DNA from: Sphingomonadales bacterium
GTDB lineage: Bacteria; Pseudomonadota; Alphaproteobacteria; Sphingomonadales; Sphingomonadaceae
DNA: 64,000 nt
Assembly: GCA_016720115.1 (NCBI GenBank)
Contig: JADJXT010000001.1
Coordinates: 372,001-436,000, forward strand
Direction of reading: 5' to 3'
Position numbers and translations under genes: made by a program. A model generated the notes under the pieces. It was given only the letters and a program-made list of their open reading frames with translations. It searched no databases and was not told the origin of the DNA. Shown here piece after piece: positions 35,336 to 44,213 of the stretch (its first letter is position 1; each line of letters opens with the position of its first letter).

Positions 35336-36925
35336 ATGACTGATGTGAAGATAAAGCGGGCACTGCTTTCGGTGTCGGACAAAAGCGGGCTTGTCGAACT
35401 GGGGCACGCGCTTGCCAGGCGCGATGTCGAACTGGTGTCGACGGGCGGTACGGCAAAGGCGCTGCGCGATGCCGGGCTGAAGGTCAAAGACATCAGCGAT
35501 CTCACCGGCTTTCCCGAAATGATGGATGGGCGGGTCAAGACGTTGCATCCCAAGGTGCATGGTGGCCTGCTCGCGGTGCGCGACAATGCCGAGCATGTCG
35601 GCGCAATGAAGGAGCATGGCATCGGCGCGATCGATCTGGTCGTCGTCAACCTTTACCCCTTTGCCCAGACCGTCGCCAAGGGTGCGAGCCGCGACGAGAT
35701 TATCGAAAATATCGATATTGGCGGCCCCTCGATGGTGCGCAGCGCGGCGAAGAACCATGCCTTTGTCACTATCGTCACCGATCCCGCCGACTATGACGAG
35801 CTGGTCGCGGAGATGGAGGAATCGGGCGGGGCAACCAGCTATGATTTTCGCCGCAAATGCGCGGCCAAGGCCTATGCCGCAACCGCCGCTTATGACGGGA
35901 TGATCAGCCAGTGGTTCGCCTTTGCCGATCAGCAGCAGATCTTCCCCGATATGCTCGCGGTAAATGGTCATCGCGCAGAGGAGCTGCGCTATGGCGAAAA
36001 CCCGCATCAGCGCGCGGCGCTCTATCTGCCGGTTGGCCCGCACAGCAGCGGTATCGCGCAGGCCGAGCAGGTGCAGGGCAAGGAACTGTCCTACAACAAC
36101 TATAACGATGCCGATGCTGCATTGGAGCTGGTCAGCGAGTTTCGCGACGGGCCACCGACGGTGGTGATCGTCAAGCACGCCAACCCCTGCGGCGTTGCCA
36201 GCGGCGATACGCTGATCGAGGCCTATCGTGCCGCGCTCGAATGCGACAGCGTTTCGGCCTTTGGCGGGATCGTTGCGGTCAACCGGCCATTGGATGGCGC
36301 GACGGCGGAAGCGATTACCGAGATTTTCACCGAGGTCGTCGCTGCCCCTGCTGCCGACGATGCGGCGAAGGCGGTGTTTGCGAAGAAGAAGAATTTGCGG
36401 CTGCTGCTGACCGGCGATCTGCCCGATCCAAAGCGCGGCGGGTTGACGGTGAAGCCGATTACCGGCGGGCTGCTGGTGCAATCGCGCGACAATGGCCATG
36501 TGCCCGATGGCGACTTCAAGGTGGTGACCAGGCGTGCACCCACCGCGCAGGAACTGGCCGACTGCCGCTTTGCCTGGACGGTTGCCAAGCATGTGAAATC
36601 GAACGCGATCGTCTATGCCAAGGATGGCGCGACGGCAGGCATCGGCGCTGGCCAGATGAATCGCCGTGACAGCGCGCGCATCGCCGCAATCAAGGCGCGC
36701 GAAGCGGCTGAAACCTATGGCTGGGCAAACCCGCGCACCGTCGGTTCAGCCGTGGCCTCGGACGCCTTCTTCCCCTTCGCCGACGGCCTGCTGGCCGCAG
36801 TTGAGGCGGGGGCGACGGCGGTGATCCAGCCGGGCGGATCGATGCGCGACGAAGAAGTCATCGCCGCCGCCGACGAAGCGGGGCTGGCGATGGTCTTCAC
36901 CGGAATGCGCCATTTCCGGCATTGA
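35336..36925 (+). CDS. purH: Bifunctional AICAR formyltransferase / IMP cyclohydrolase
   Basis: The predicted protein has 529 residues, full length. The N-terminal MGS-like IMP cyclohydrolase domain shows LLSVSDKSGLVELGHAL, VSTGGTAKALRDAG and MMDGRVKTLHPKVHGG. The C-terminal AICAR transformylase domain has RYGENPHQRAALY, VIVKHANPCGVASG and DAFFPFADGLLAAVEAG. It carries out the last two steps of IMP synthesis. A palindromic repeat lies between its stop and the convergent helicase gene. Confidence 0.96.
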   Translation: MTDVKIKRALLSVSDKSGLVELGHALARRDVELVSTGGTAKALRDAGLKVKDISDLTGFPEMMDGRVKTLHPKVHGGLLAVRDNAEHVGAMKEHGIGAIDLVVVNLYPFAQTVAKGASRDEIIENIDIGGPSMVRSAAKNHAFVTIVTDPADYDELVAEMEESGGATSYDFRRKCAAKAYAATAAYDGMISQWFAFADQQQIFPDMLAVNGHRAEELRYGENPHQRAALYLPVGPHSSGIAQAEQVQGKELSYNNYNDADAALELVSEFRDGPPTVVIVKHANPCGVASGDTLIEAYRAALECDSVSAFGGIVAVNRPLDGATAEAITEIFTEVVAAPAADDAAKAVFAKKKNLRLLLTGDLPDPKRGGLTVKPITGGLLVQSRDNGHVPDGDFKVVTRRAPTAQELADCRFAWTVAKHVKSNAIVYAKDGATAGIGAGQMNRRDSARIAAIKAREAAETYGWANPRTVGSAVASDAFFPFADGLLAAVEAGATAVIQPGGSMRDEEVIAAADEAGLAMVFTGMRHFRH

Positions 36926-36952
36926 GGGCTGACCTCACAACAAAAAATGACC

Positions 36953-37041
36953 GTCACCCTGAACTTGTTTCAGGGTCCATCCAGCCTAGCTACCCTTCGG
37001 TCGAGACTGAAAAATGGATGCTGAAACAAGTTCAGGGTGAC
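36953..37041. repeat. Palindromic repeat between convergent purH and helicase genes
   Basis: The 89-bp unit starts GTCACCCTGAACTTGTTTCAG and ends with its inverted counterpart CTGAAACAAGTTCAGGGTGAC, a 21-base arm written here in shortened form as GTCACCCTGAACTTG...CAAGTTCAGGGTGAC. The loop is about 47 bp. It sits in a gap between two converging genes, where it could end transcription from both sides. Confidence 0.9.
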
Positions 37042-37068
37042 GAATGTTTGAAAGGTGACGTGCTGGCC

Positions 37069-38577
37069 TTACCGCGCCCGCTTCACCGCACCCTTGAACT
37101 TGCCCACGCCCGAGGGCTTGGGGCCATAGTTGCGGGGGCGCTCTCCGTCTCTGGCGCCATCGCGACCATGCGATGCGCCGCTGATCGGCGGGCCGCCGCG
37201 TTTGTGCTTCGGGCGGTTGTCCTGGTGCGGGGCACGATCTTCACGGCGGTCGTCGCGCACCGTTATTTCATCGCGGCCATAGCCGTCGCGGCTCATCAGC
37301 TGGCTTTCGCGCTGCTGCGGGCGCGGCTTGCGGCCCGCAGGGCGGCCCTGACCCGGGCGCTCGCCACCGGGGCGTCCGCCCTGACGGCGCGGCTGGTCCT
37401 CGCGCTTGGCAACCACCGGCTTGGGCATTTCGGCCACCAGCTGGCGGAAACCTTCGGGCAGGCCGACCTGCATCAGGCGCACCTTGGTGAGCTTTTCGAT
37501 ATCCTTCAAATAGCCGCGCTCGTCATCGCTGACGAAGCTGACCGCGATCCCGTCCGCGCCTGCGCGCGCGGTGCGGCCGATGCGGTGGACATATTGGTCG
37601 GGCACATTGGGCAGTTCGTAATTGAACACATGGCTGACGCCCGGAACGTCGATGCCGCGCGCGGCGATATCGGTCGCGACCAGCACCTTCAGATGGCCGT
37701 GGCGGAAACCCTGCATCGCGGCGGTGCGCTGGCCCTGGCTCTTGTTGCCGTGGATTGCGGCGGCCTTGATCCCTGCGCCGGCCAGATGGCGGACGACGCG
37801 GTCGGCGCCATGCTTGGTGCGGGTGAAGACCAGCGCGCGGTCGATGCTCTCATCCTTCAGCCGATGGTTCAAAAGCGCCTGCTTTTCGCGCTGGTCGACA
37901 AAGGTTACATATTGCTCGACCCGTTCGGCGGTGGTCGCCGCCGGGGTCACGGCAACGCGGACGGGATTGTTGAGGAAACGGTTGCCCAGTTCGGCAATCG
38001 CCTTTGGCATGGTGGCCGAAAAGAACAGGCTCTGCCGCTTCTTGGGCAGCAGCAGGTCGATCCGCTTGAGCGCATGGATGAAGCCCAGGTCCATCATCTG
38101 GTCAGCTTCGTCGAGCACGAAGATCTCGACATCCTTCAGGCTCAGTGCACGCTGGTCAATAAGGTCGAGCAGACGGCCGGGCGTGGCGACGAGGATGTCG
38201 GTGCCGGGCTGAAGCTTCTTCTTCTGCGTGAAGATCGGCATCCCGCCGAACACGCACTGGACGGTGAGGCCCAGATATTTGCCATAGTCGCGGAACTTCT
38301 CCGCAATCTGCGCGGCCAGCTCGCGCGTCGGCGAGAGCACCAGCATCCGGCAGCCATAAGGCACGCGCGGTTTGATGTTGGTCGCGAAATGGTGGAGCGA
38401 GGGCAGCGCGAATGCTGCCGTCTTGCCCGTGCCGGTCTGCGCGATACCGCACAGGTCACGCCCTTCGAGCAGCGGCGGGATCGCCTGCGTCTGGATCGGC
38501 GTGGGGCTGTCATATCCCGATTGGGCAAGCGCCTTCAGGATGGGCTGGGCAAGGCCCAGATCGTCAAAATAAGACAT
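37069..38577 (-). CDS. DEAD-box RNA helicase (RhlE-like)
   Basis: The predicted protein has 502 residues. Helicase motifs in order: the Q motif region (SPTPIQTQAIPPLL), motif I AQTGTGKTAAFALP, Ia PTRELAAQI, II VLDEADQMMD, III FSATMP, and VI HRIGRTARAG. A basic tail of about 110 residues rich in Arg, Gly and Pro follows the core (from about residue 385) and probably binds RNA. Such enzymes unwind structured RNA in ribosome assembly and mRNA decay. The ATG at 38577 is followed directly by the motif-bearing N-terminus SYFDDLGLAQPILKAL. Confidence 0.93.
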   Translation of the reverse strand: MSYFDDLGLAQPILKALAQSGYDSPTPIQTQAIPPLLEGRDLCGIAQTGTGKTAAFALPSLHHFATNIKPRVPYGCRMLVLSPTRELAAQIAEKFRDYGKYLGLTVQCVFGGMPIFTQKKKLQPGTDILVATPGRLLDLIDQRALSLKDVEIFVLDEADQMMDLGFIHALKRIDLLLPKKRQSLFFSATMPKAIAELGNRFLNNPVRVAVTPAATTAERVEQYVTFVDQREKQALLNHRLKDESIDRALVFTRTKHGADRVVRHLAGAGIKAAAIHGNKSQGQRTAAMQGFRHGHLKVLVATDIAARGIDVPGVSHVFNYELPNVPDQYVHRIGRTARAGADGIAVSFVSDDERGYLKDIEKLTKVRLMQVGLPEGFRQLVAEMPKPVVAKREDQPRRQGGRPGGERPGQGRPAGRKPRPQQRESQLMSRDGYGRDEITVRDDRREDRAPHQDNRPKHKRGGPPISGASHGRDGARDGERPRNYGPKPSGVGKFKGAVKRAR

Positions 38578-39025
38578 TATTTTCTTTCAATATATGCAAA
38601 ACGCGCGCGCTTTAAATGGGACAGTATATAATTAATCCGAGCAGGCAGCGATCAAGCGCAACGATACCGATTAATTATATACTGTCCCCATTTAAGGTCG
38701 GCGCAAAAGCGGGTTTAAGGGTGGGCAGTGGGCCGACCCCTTGGAAACCACCCCGCGTGAATTGGGAAGCCTCTTGGCGGTGCGCATCTCTCGATCGACG
38801 GAGCCTTGATGCAGGCCCTCACGCTGTCGATACTGCGGCGGACAACTCCGCGCGCCTCATGCGCCTGGCGGCCAGATAGGCCACGATACAGGAAAAAGCA
38901 AGAAATTACTGCGGCGCAGCAATATTGTGTCGCGCTTTGCGGATGGCTGGCGCCATTAACCTTTCATTATCCATTTTCGTTCAGAGATTTCCCTGAAGCA
39001 CACATTCGCTGGAGGAAATGCGAAA
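38578..39025. other. Non-coding gap of about 450 bp between divergent genes
   Basis: The gap holds a long A+T-rich inverted repeat (38611-38695) just upstream of the helicase start. Beyond it, 38700-39025, I see only short open frames with no family resemblance. A GGAGG ribosome-binding site at about 39011 precedes the flavoprotein gene. The promoters of both divergent genes should lie here but no clear consensus was found. Confidence 0.5.
38611..38695. repeat. Long A+T-rich inverted repeat ending in GGGACAGT/ACTGTCCCC
   Basis: The 26-27-base arms (TTTAAATGGG-ACAGTATATA... on the left and ...TATATACTGT-CCCCATTTAA on the right) differ by one inserted G and enclose about 31 bp. The outer GGGGACAGT motif is shared with the repeats in valS and at 55729. 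Related sequences are known next to REP-associated tyrosine transposases in other bacteria, but no such gene lies in this window. Confidence 0.88.
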
Positions 39026-40618
39026 ATGTCGGGGCAAAAACAGGGTTTGGCAGACGTTGCAATCATCGGTGCGGGGCCTGCAGGGCTGACCGCGGCCTAT
39101 CTGCTGTCGAAAAAGGGCCACAGCGTCACCGTTATCGAGAAAGACGAGCGCTATGTCGGCGGCATCAGCCGCACCGTGGAAGTTGACGGCTATCGCTTCG
39201 ACATTGGCGGCCACCGCTTCTTTTCGAAATCGAAGGAAGTGGTCGACCTGTGGAACGAAATCCTTCCCGATGATTTCATCCAGCGCCCGCGCATGAGCCG
39301 CATCTATTATGAAGGCAAATTCTACAGCTATCCGCTGCGCGCGTTCGAGGCGCTGTTCAACCTTGGCATCATCCGTTCGACGCTGTGCATGGCAAGCTAT
39401 GTGAAAGCCAAGGCTTTTCCCAACACCAGGGTGCGCAGCTTCGAAGACTGGACGGTTAACCAGTTCGGCTGGAAGCTCTATTCGATCTTTTTCAAAACCT
39501 ATACCGAGAAGGTATGGGGGATGCCGTGCGATGAAATGTCGGCGGACTGGGCGGCACAGCGCATCAAGGGGTTGAGTCTCGGTGCGGCGGTGATCGACGG
39601 GCTGAAACGCAGCCTCGGCCTCAACAAAAAGCCCAATGACGGCATGGAAACCAAGACGCTGCTCGAAACCTTCCGCTATCCGCGGCTTGGCCCGGGCATG
39701 ATGTGGGATGCGGCGCGCGATTTCGTTGTCGCCAAGGGCAACAGCGTGCTGATGGGGCACAGCTTCAAGCAACTGGCGCAGGATGCCGACGGCAACTGGC
39801 GCATGTCGGCAACCAAAGCCGATGGTAGCGAAACGGTGATCACCGCGAAGCACGTCATCAGCAGCGCCCCGATGCGCGAGCTTTCGGCGCGCATCCATCC
39901 GCTGCCGCAAACCTCGCTGCAGGCATCGGACCTCAAATATCGCGACTTCCTGACCGTCGCCCTGATGATCAAGTCGGACGACCTGTTCCCCGACAACTGG
40001 ATCTACATCCACGACAGCAAGGTGAAGGTCGGTCGCGTCCAGAATTTCCGCAGCTGGTCGCCCGAAATGGTGCCCGATCCTTCGATCGCCTGCGTCGGCC
40101 TTGAATATTTCTGCTTCGAAGGCGATGGCCTCTGGTCGTCGAGCGATGACGATCTGGTCGAACTCGCCAAAAAGGAAATGGCGATTCTCGGCTTGTGCAA
40201 CCCCGATGATGTCATCGGCGGCGCGGTGGTGCGTCAGGAAAAGGCCTATCCGGTCTATGACGACAGCTATGCCGCCAATGTCGAGGCGATGCGCAGCGAA
40301 CTGGAATCGAAATATCCGACGCTGCACATGGTCGGGCGCAACGGGATGCACCGCTACAACAACCAGGATCATGCGATGATGACCGCGATGCTGACGGTCG
40401 AGAATATCGAGGCCGGTGCGCGCGTCTACAATATATGGAACGTCAACGAAGACGCCGAATATCATGAGGCGGGCGACGAGGGCGAACAGGAACGGATTGC
40501 TGCCAAGGTGCAGGTAACCGAGGACCAGGCTGCCGCGCTCGCTTCGGAACGCGATGTCCCGACCCGAGTGGCACCTGCTGCTGAAACCGAAATCCGCAAG
40601 ATCGACAAGGCGGCCTGA
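39026..40618 (+). CDS. FAD/NAD(P)-dependent oxidoreductase, UDP-galactopyranose mutase-like
   Basis: The predicted protein has 530 residues. The N-terminal dinucleotide-binding motif is AIIGAGPAGLTAAYLLSKKG, followed by VGGISRTVEVDGYRFDIGGH and RFFSKSKEVVDLW, the pattern of the UGM/protoporphyrinogen-oxidase flavoprotein fold. A long central domain and a charged C-terminal tail (about the last 35 residues) follow. Members of this group often sit in glycan loci. The reaction is unknown. It heads a tight four-gene run with GtrA, a sulfatase-fold protein and a GT-C protein, and has a good GGAGG ribosome-binding site. Confidence 0.82.
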   Translation: MSGQKQGLADVAIIGAGPAGLTAAYLLSKKGHSVTVIEKDERYVGGISRTVEVDGYRFDIGGHRFFSKSKEVVDLWNEILPDDFIQRPRMSRIYYEGKFYSYPLRAFEALFNLGIIRSTLCMASYVKAKAFPNTRVRSFEDWTVNQFGWKLYSIFFKTYTEKVWGMPCDEMSADWAAQRIKGLSLGAAVIDGLKRSLGLNKKPNDGMETKTLLETFRYPRLGPGMMWDAARDFVVAKGNSVLMGHSFKQLAQDADGNWRMSATKADGSETVITAKHVISSAPMRELSARIHPLPQTSLQASDLKYRDFLTVALMIKSDDLFPDNWIYIHDSKVKVGRVQNFRSWSPEMVPDPSIACVGLEYFCFEGDGLWSSSDDDLVELAKKEMAILGLCNPDDVIGGAVVRQEKAYPVYDDSYAANVEAMRSELESKYPTLHMVGRNGMHRYNNQDHAMMTAMLTVENIEAGARVYNIWNVNEDAEYHEAGDEGEQERIAAKVQVTEDQAAALASERDVPTRVAPAAETEIRKIDKAA

Positions 40619-40623
40619 GTTTC

Positions 40624-41034
40624 ATGGAGCGGGCCCTCGCCTCTGCGATGCAGTTCTGGCAGCGGTTCACCATCACCCGCTACCTTGTAGCCAGCGTGAT
40701 CGCCCTCACCTTCGACGTCGCGCTGTTTTCCAGCCTCGTTGCGGTAAAGGTTGATCCGACGCTGGCTTCGGCGACCGGTTATTGTGCGGGGATTGTTGTC
40801 CACTGGCTGGTGAGCGCGAATTTGGTTTTCACCGGCAAGGCGCGTGTTGGCACCGCATTGCACATCCAGCGTGCGTTGTTTGCCGGATCTGCCTTGGCCG
40901 GTCTGGGCATCACGGTTGTCACCGTTGAACTTCTTGGCCGCGCCGGGGTGCACCCCATACCTTCCAAGGCGGTCGCAGTGGGCATCAGCTTCTTCGCTGT
41001 CTATGGCTTGCGCAAATGGGGCGTGTTCCGGTGA
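40624..41034 (+). CDS. GtrA family membrane protein
   Basis: The predicted protein has 136 residues with four hydrophobic segments. The opening FTITRYLVASVIALTFDVAL and the central VHWLVSANLVF fit the GtrA/DPMS family. That family helps polyprenyl-linked sugars cross the membrane or anchors glycosyltransferases. It begins 5 bp after the flavoprotein gene and its TGA overlaps the next start, so the genes are probably translated together. Confidence 0.85.
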   Translation: MERALASAMQFWQRFTITRYLVASVIALTFDVALFSSLVAVKVDPTLASATGYCAGIVVHWLVSANLVFTGKARVGTALHIQRALFAGSALAGLGITVVTVELLGRAGVHPIPSKAVAVGISFFAVYGLRKWGVFR

Positions 41035-42404
41035 TTGCCTTGACCGCACAAAGCGCGCGACCTGATTTCTGGGGCGTGGACGAACAGTTGAAAAGCTTTG
41101 GCCGATGGCTGCTTGTCTGGGTTGTCCTCGTCAATGCCGGTTTCGCAATCCTGTGGTTTTCCGGCGCGCCGCCGCGCCACATGGATATCGTCTATACAGG
41201 GATATTGGGCCTTGTCGTGATGCGGGCCAGTTTCTGGTTGCGCTATGCTGCGTTCGCCGGTGCCCTGATCTATTCGACACTACGCTTCATCGGCGGATTG
41301 TTCAATCTTGATATCTCGTCGCTGCTTTATTCGCTGAAATTCTTTGCCGAGATCAAACCGGCCAATTCCTATGATTATATCGGCGCCGCCATTGCAATCC
41401 TTGCAATCATGGTTGTTGGCTGGCGCTTGCTGAAGCGTGAGGCACATTTTTCACGACCCTTGCTGATTGCAGGGGCGGGCGGGCTGTTCTTCGCGCTGGC
41501 CGGGGTCGACCTCTGGATGGGGAAGGATATGCGCGGCCATTATTTCAGGGCTGCGCCTGCCGGGGCAACATTTGATTCGGCCACCAACGGCAGCGGCTTT
41601 GTGGCACGTGCGGACGGAAAACGGCACCTGGTGCTGGTAGTGGTGGAAGCCATGGGCCTTCCGCAAGGCAATCCAGAAATGTCGCGGCTGATGTTTGCGC
41701 CGCTTTTGCAAGACAAGGCCGTGCAGGAAAAGTTCGATTTCGACCGGGGATCAGCGCCCTATTACAACAGCACCACAGCCGGGGAAATCCGCGAATTGTG
41801 CGGGCGCTGGGGCGACTATTACGACCTTGTCGACCGCAAGGATGCGCATTGCATTCCGGCGAAACTGGCCGCCAAGGGCTATCACACGCTGGCGATGCAC
41901 AGCTTCACTCCGAAATTCTTCGCGCGCGAAGAATGGTATCCCAATATCGGCTTCCAGCAGATGGCGTTCAAGAATGACATGGTGGCTGCGGGTTCCGAGA
42001 AGTGCGGGGGGGTTTTTCCGGGCGCCTGCGATCGTGACATTCCCCGGCAGATTTCGGCGCAGCTGAAGGCGGCAGAAAAGCCGACTTTCCTGTACTGGCT
42101 GACGCTCAATTCGCACCTGCCAGTTCCTGCAGGACTGAACCTCAACGTGGATAATTGCGAGCGTGTTTCGCCGCTGCTGAAAAGCGAATATCCGCAGATC
42201 TGCAGGCAGTTTGCGATTTATGATGATATTTTCTCGGCGCTTGCGAAGGAAATTGCCGCCTCTGATTTTCCAGAGGCAGACATATTGATCGTCGGCGATC
42301 ATATGCCGCCCTATTTCGACCGGCACCATCGTACCCAGTTTGACGCCGGTAAGGTTCCATGGCTGTATCTGCGCCACAAGCCTGCCCCCAGCCAAATGCC
42401 CTGA
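41031..42404 (+). CDS. Membrane-anchored sulfatase/phosphotransferase-fold protein (LtaS/MdoB/Ept-like)
   Basis: Either a GTG at 41031, sharing GTGA with the gtrA-like stop, or an ATG at 41016 starts the gene. The protein of about 457 residues has four to five N-terminal membrane segments (to about residue 165). A periplasmic alkaline-phosphatase-superfamily domain follows, with LVLVVVEAMG, the likely nucleophile region YYNSTTAGEIRELCG and the metal-binding ILIVGDHMPPYF. This layout matches enzymes that transfer phosphoglycerol or phosphoethanolamine to lipids or glycans. The substrate is not determined. Confidence 0.8.
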   Translation: MIALTAQSARPDFWGVDEQLKSFGRWLLVWVVLVNAGFAILWFSGAPPRHMDIVYTGILGLVVMRASFWLRYAAFAGALIYSTLRFIGGLFNLDISSLLYSLKFFAEIKPANSYDYIGAAIAILAIMVVGWRLLKREAHFSRPLLIAGAGGLFFALAGVDLWMGKDMRGHYFRAAPAGATFDSATNGSGFVARADGKRHLVLVVVEAMGLPQGNPEMSRLMFAPLLQDKAVQEKFDFDRGSAPYYNSTTAGEIRELCGRWGDYYDLVDRKDAHCIPAKLAAKGYHTLAMHSFTPKFFAREEWYPNIGFQQMAFKNDMVAAGSEKCGGVFPGACDRDIPRQISAQLKAAEKPTFLYWLTLNSHLPVPAGLNLNVDNCERVSPLLKSEYPQICRQFAIYDDIFSALAKEIAASDFPEADILIVGDHMPPYFDRHHRTQFDAGKVPWLYLRHKPAPSQMP

Positions 42405-42416
42405 TCGGGAAAATTC

Positions 42417-44189
42417 GTGACGCAACTAACTGCCCGTACCGTTATGCCCCGATGGGCGGTTGTCGCCTGGTTCGGCCTGTCTGCCATCCTGATCTATTCG
42501 AGCTGGGGAAGCATAGTCAGCCGCGCCGGCTGGGATCCCGACGACCAGTTGCGCATGGTGCAACTGCGCGATTTTCTTGCCGGGCAAAGCTGGTTCGATA
42601 ATACGCAATATCGCCTGAACGCGCCCGAAGGCGGGCCGATGCACTGGTCGCGGCTGATCGAGCTACCGCTTGCCGCGCTGGTTCTGTTGTTCGCGCCGAT
42701 CGTTGGGCAGGCCGGTGCGGAGATGGTAGCGGGAACGGTGGTGCCGCTGCTGTGCTTCGGCCTCGTCGCCTATGTGCTGGGCCGTGTCGCTCTGCGGCTG
42801 GGCGGCCCGATGGCAGGGGGGGTGGCTGTCGTGATGACGATGGTGTCGCCCGCCATTTCGATGCAACTCCGCCCGATGCGGATCGATCATCATGGCTGGC
42901 AACTTGTCTGCGCCGCACTCGCGCTGTGGACGCTGTTCTGGCCCTCGGCCCGCAAGGCGGGGATCGCGATGGGGCTGGCGCTCGCCGTCTGGCTGCACAT
43001 CTCGCTCGAAGGCGCTCCGGTCGCCGCCGCCCTTTTCGGGCTGCTCGGCTGGCGCTGGGCCTTCTCGGGAGAGGATGGCAGGCGGCTGGGATATACGGTC
43101 GGCACCTTCCTCGCGGGAAGCGTCGGCCTCTTCTTTGGCACGCAGCTCGCCGGGCTGTCTGCCGCCAATTACTGTGACACGATTTCGCCCGCGCACATAT
43201 TCGCGATTGTCGCGGCAGGCGCCGTCATCGCGCCCTCGGCCTTTGCCTTGCCGGCGAACCGCTGGACGCGGTTGGCGGCGCTTGCGGTTGCAGGCTCGGC
43301 GGCGCTCGGCATCCTTGTGTGGCAGGCGCCAATGTGCGCGCAGGGTGCCTTTTCGACCATGGACCCGGTGGTGCGCGATTACTGGTATGTGCGCGTCAAT
43401 GAAGGTATGCCGGTCTGGCACCAGAAACCGGCAATCGCCCTGTCGCTGATGGGCGTGCCCGTGGCGGGCGGCGTTGCATTGCTTCTCCTTGCCCGGACGA
43501 TAGCTGAGGACCGGCGGGCGGACTTTGCCAATCTTGGCTTTCTGCTGGTCTTTTCCGCGCTGCTTGCGGCGCTGGTCTTCCGCACCATTTCGGTCGCCAC
43601 GCTGATGGCCGTGCCGCTGGTTGCCATCGCCATTGCCCGTCTGTTCGCACGCTACCGCACGGAGGCCCGCCCTGTCCGGCGGGTGGGGATGGTCGCGGCG
43701 ATGATATTGCTGCTGATGCCGGGCGTCTTCATCGCGCAAGCCGCATCGCTGCTGTCGCGCAAGGTGGCCGCCGAAGCCGCCGCAGACCGTCAGCCTTCCG
43801 CGCTGGCTGCCGAAAAGTGCGAATCGGTCGAATCGGTGGCGGCGCTGGCGGCGCTTCCAAAGGCCAATATCATCGCGCCTTTCGATATCGGGCCTTCGAT
43901 CCTGCTGACCACCCCGCACAGCGTTCTGGCATCGAGCCATCACCGCAACGAAAAGGGGATGCGCGCCCATATCGATATCTACCGGTTGCCCGAGGCTGAA
44001 AGCCGGGCAATCGTCCGGCGCCGCAAGGTGACGCACATCGTTGCCTGCCCCGGCGAGGCCGAAATGAAGGGCTATGCAAAGCGCAATCCCGGCGGGCTGT
44101 GGGCGCAACTGGTAAAAGGCAAGTCGCCTGACTGGCTCGAACCCATGCCCGACAGGGGCGAGGGCCTGAAGGTCTGGCGGGTGCGCTAG
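42417..44189 (+). CDS. GT-C-fold membrane protein resembling STT3/PglB glycosyltransferases
   Basis: The predicted protein has 590 residues from a GTG. About a dozen hydrophobic segments cover residues 12-450, followed by a soluble region of about 140 residues. The first external loop has WDPDDQLRMVQLRDFLAGQ, an acidic motif placed as in STT3-type oligosaccharyltransferases. A later loop has MRIDHHGWQLV, like the DHH motif of archaeal AglB and bacterial PglB. True STT3 enzymes also carry WWDYG/WWD-type sequences in the soluble part, which I do not see, so it may be another GT-C branch. It closes the four-gene run and starts 12 bp after the preceding stop. Confidence 0.65.
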   Translation: MTQLTARTVMPRWAVVAWFGLSAILIYSSWGSIVSRAGWDPDDQLRMVQLRDFLAGQSWFDNTQYRLNAPEGGPMHWSRLIELPLAALVLLFAPIVGQAGAEMVAGTVVPLLCFGLVAYVLGRVALRLGGPMAGGVAVVMTMVSPAISMQLRPMRIDHHGWQLVCAALALWTLFWPSARKAGIAMGLALAVWLHISLEGAPVAAALFGLLGWRWAFSGEDGRRLGYTVGTFLAGSVGLFFGTQLAGLSAANYCDTISPAHIFAIVAAGAVIAPSAFALPANRWTRLAALAVAGSAALGILVWQAPMCAQGAFSTMDPVVRDYWYVRVNEGMPVWHQKPAIALSLMGVPVAGGVALLLLARTIAEDRRADFANLGFLLVFSALLAALVFRTISVATLMAVPLVAIAIARLFARYRTEARPVRRVGMVAAMILLLMPGVFIAQAASLLSRKVAAEAAADRQPSALAAEKCESVESVAALAALPKANIIAPFDIGPSILLTTPHSVLASSHHRNEKGMRAHIDIYRLPEAESRAIVRRRKVTHIVACPGEAEMKGYAKRNPGGLWAQLVKGKSPDWLEPMPDRGEGLKVWRVR

Positions 44190-44213
44190 AGCGGGCGGGT
44201 GCCGCGCCTAAGC

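Noticed and set aside
36922..38631. 569-codon open frame on the plus strand
   Set aside because: It is antisense to the DEAD-box helicase, whose motifs are all in order on the minus strand.
38981..40465. 494-codon open frame on the minus strand
   Set aside because: It is antisense to the FAD oxidoreductase, with His/Arg-rich composition typical of shadow frames.
42663..44108. 481-codon open frame on the minus strand
   Set aside because: It is antisense to the GT-C membrane protein, with very Arg/His-rich, non-protein-like composition.
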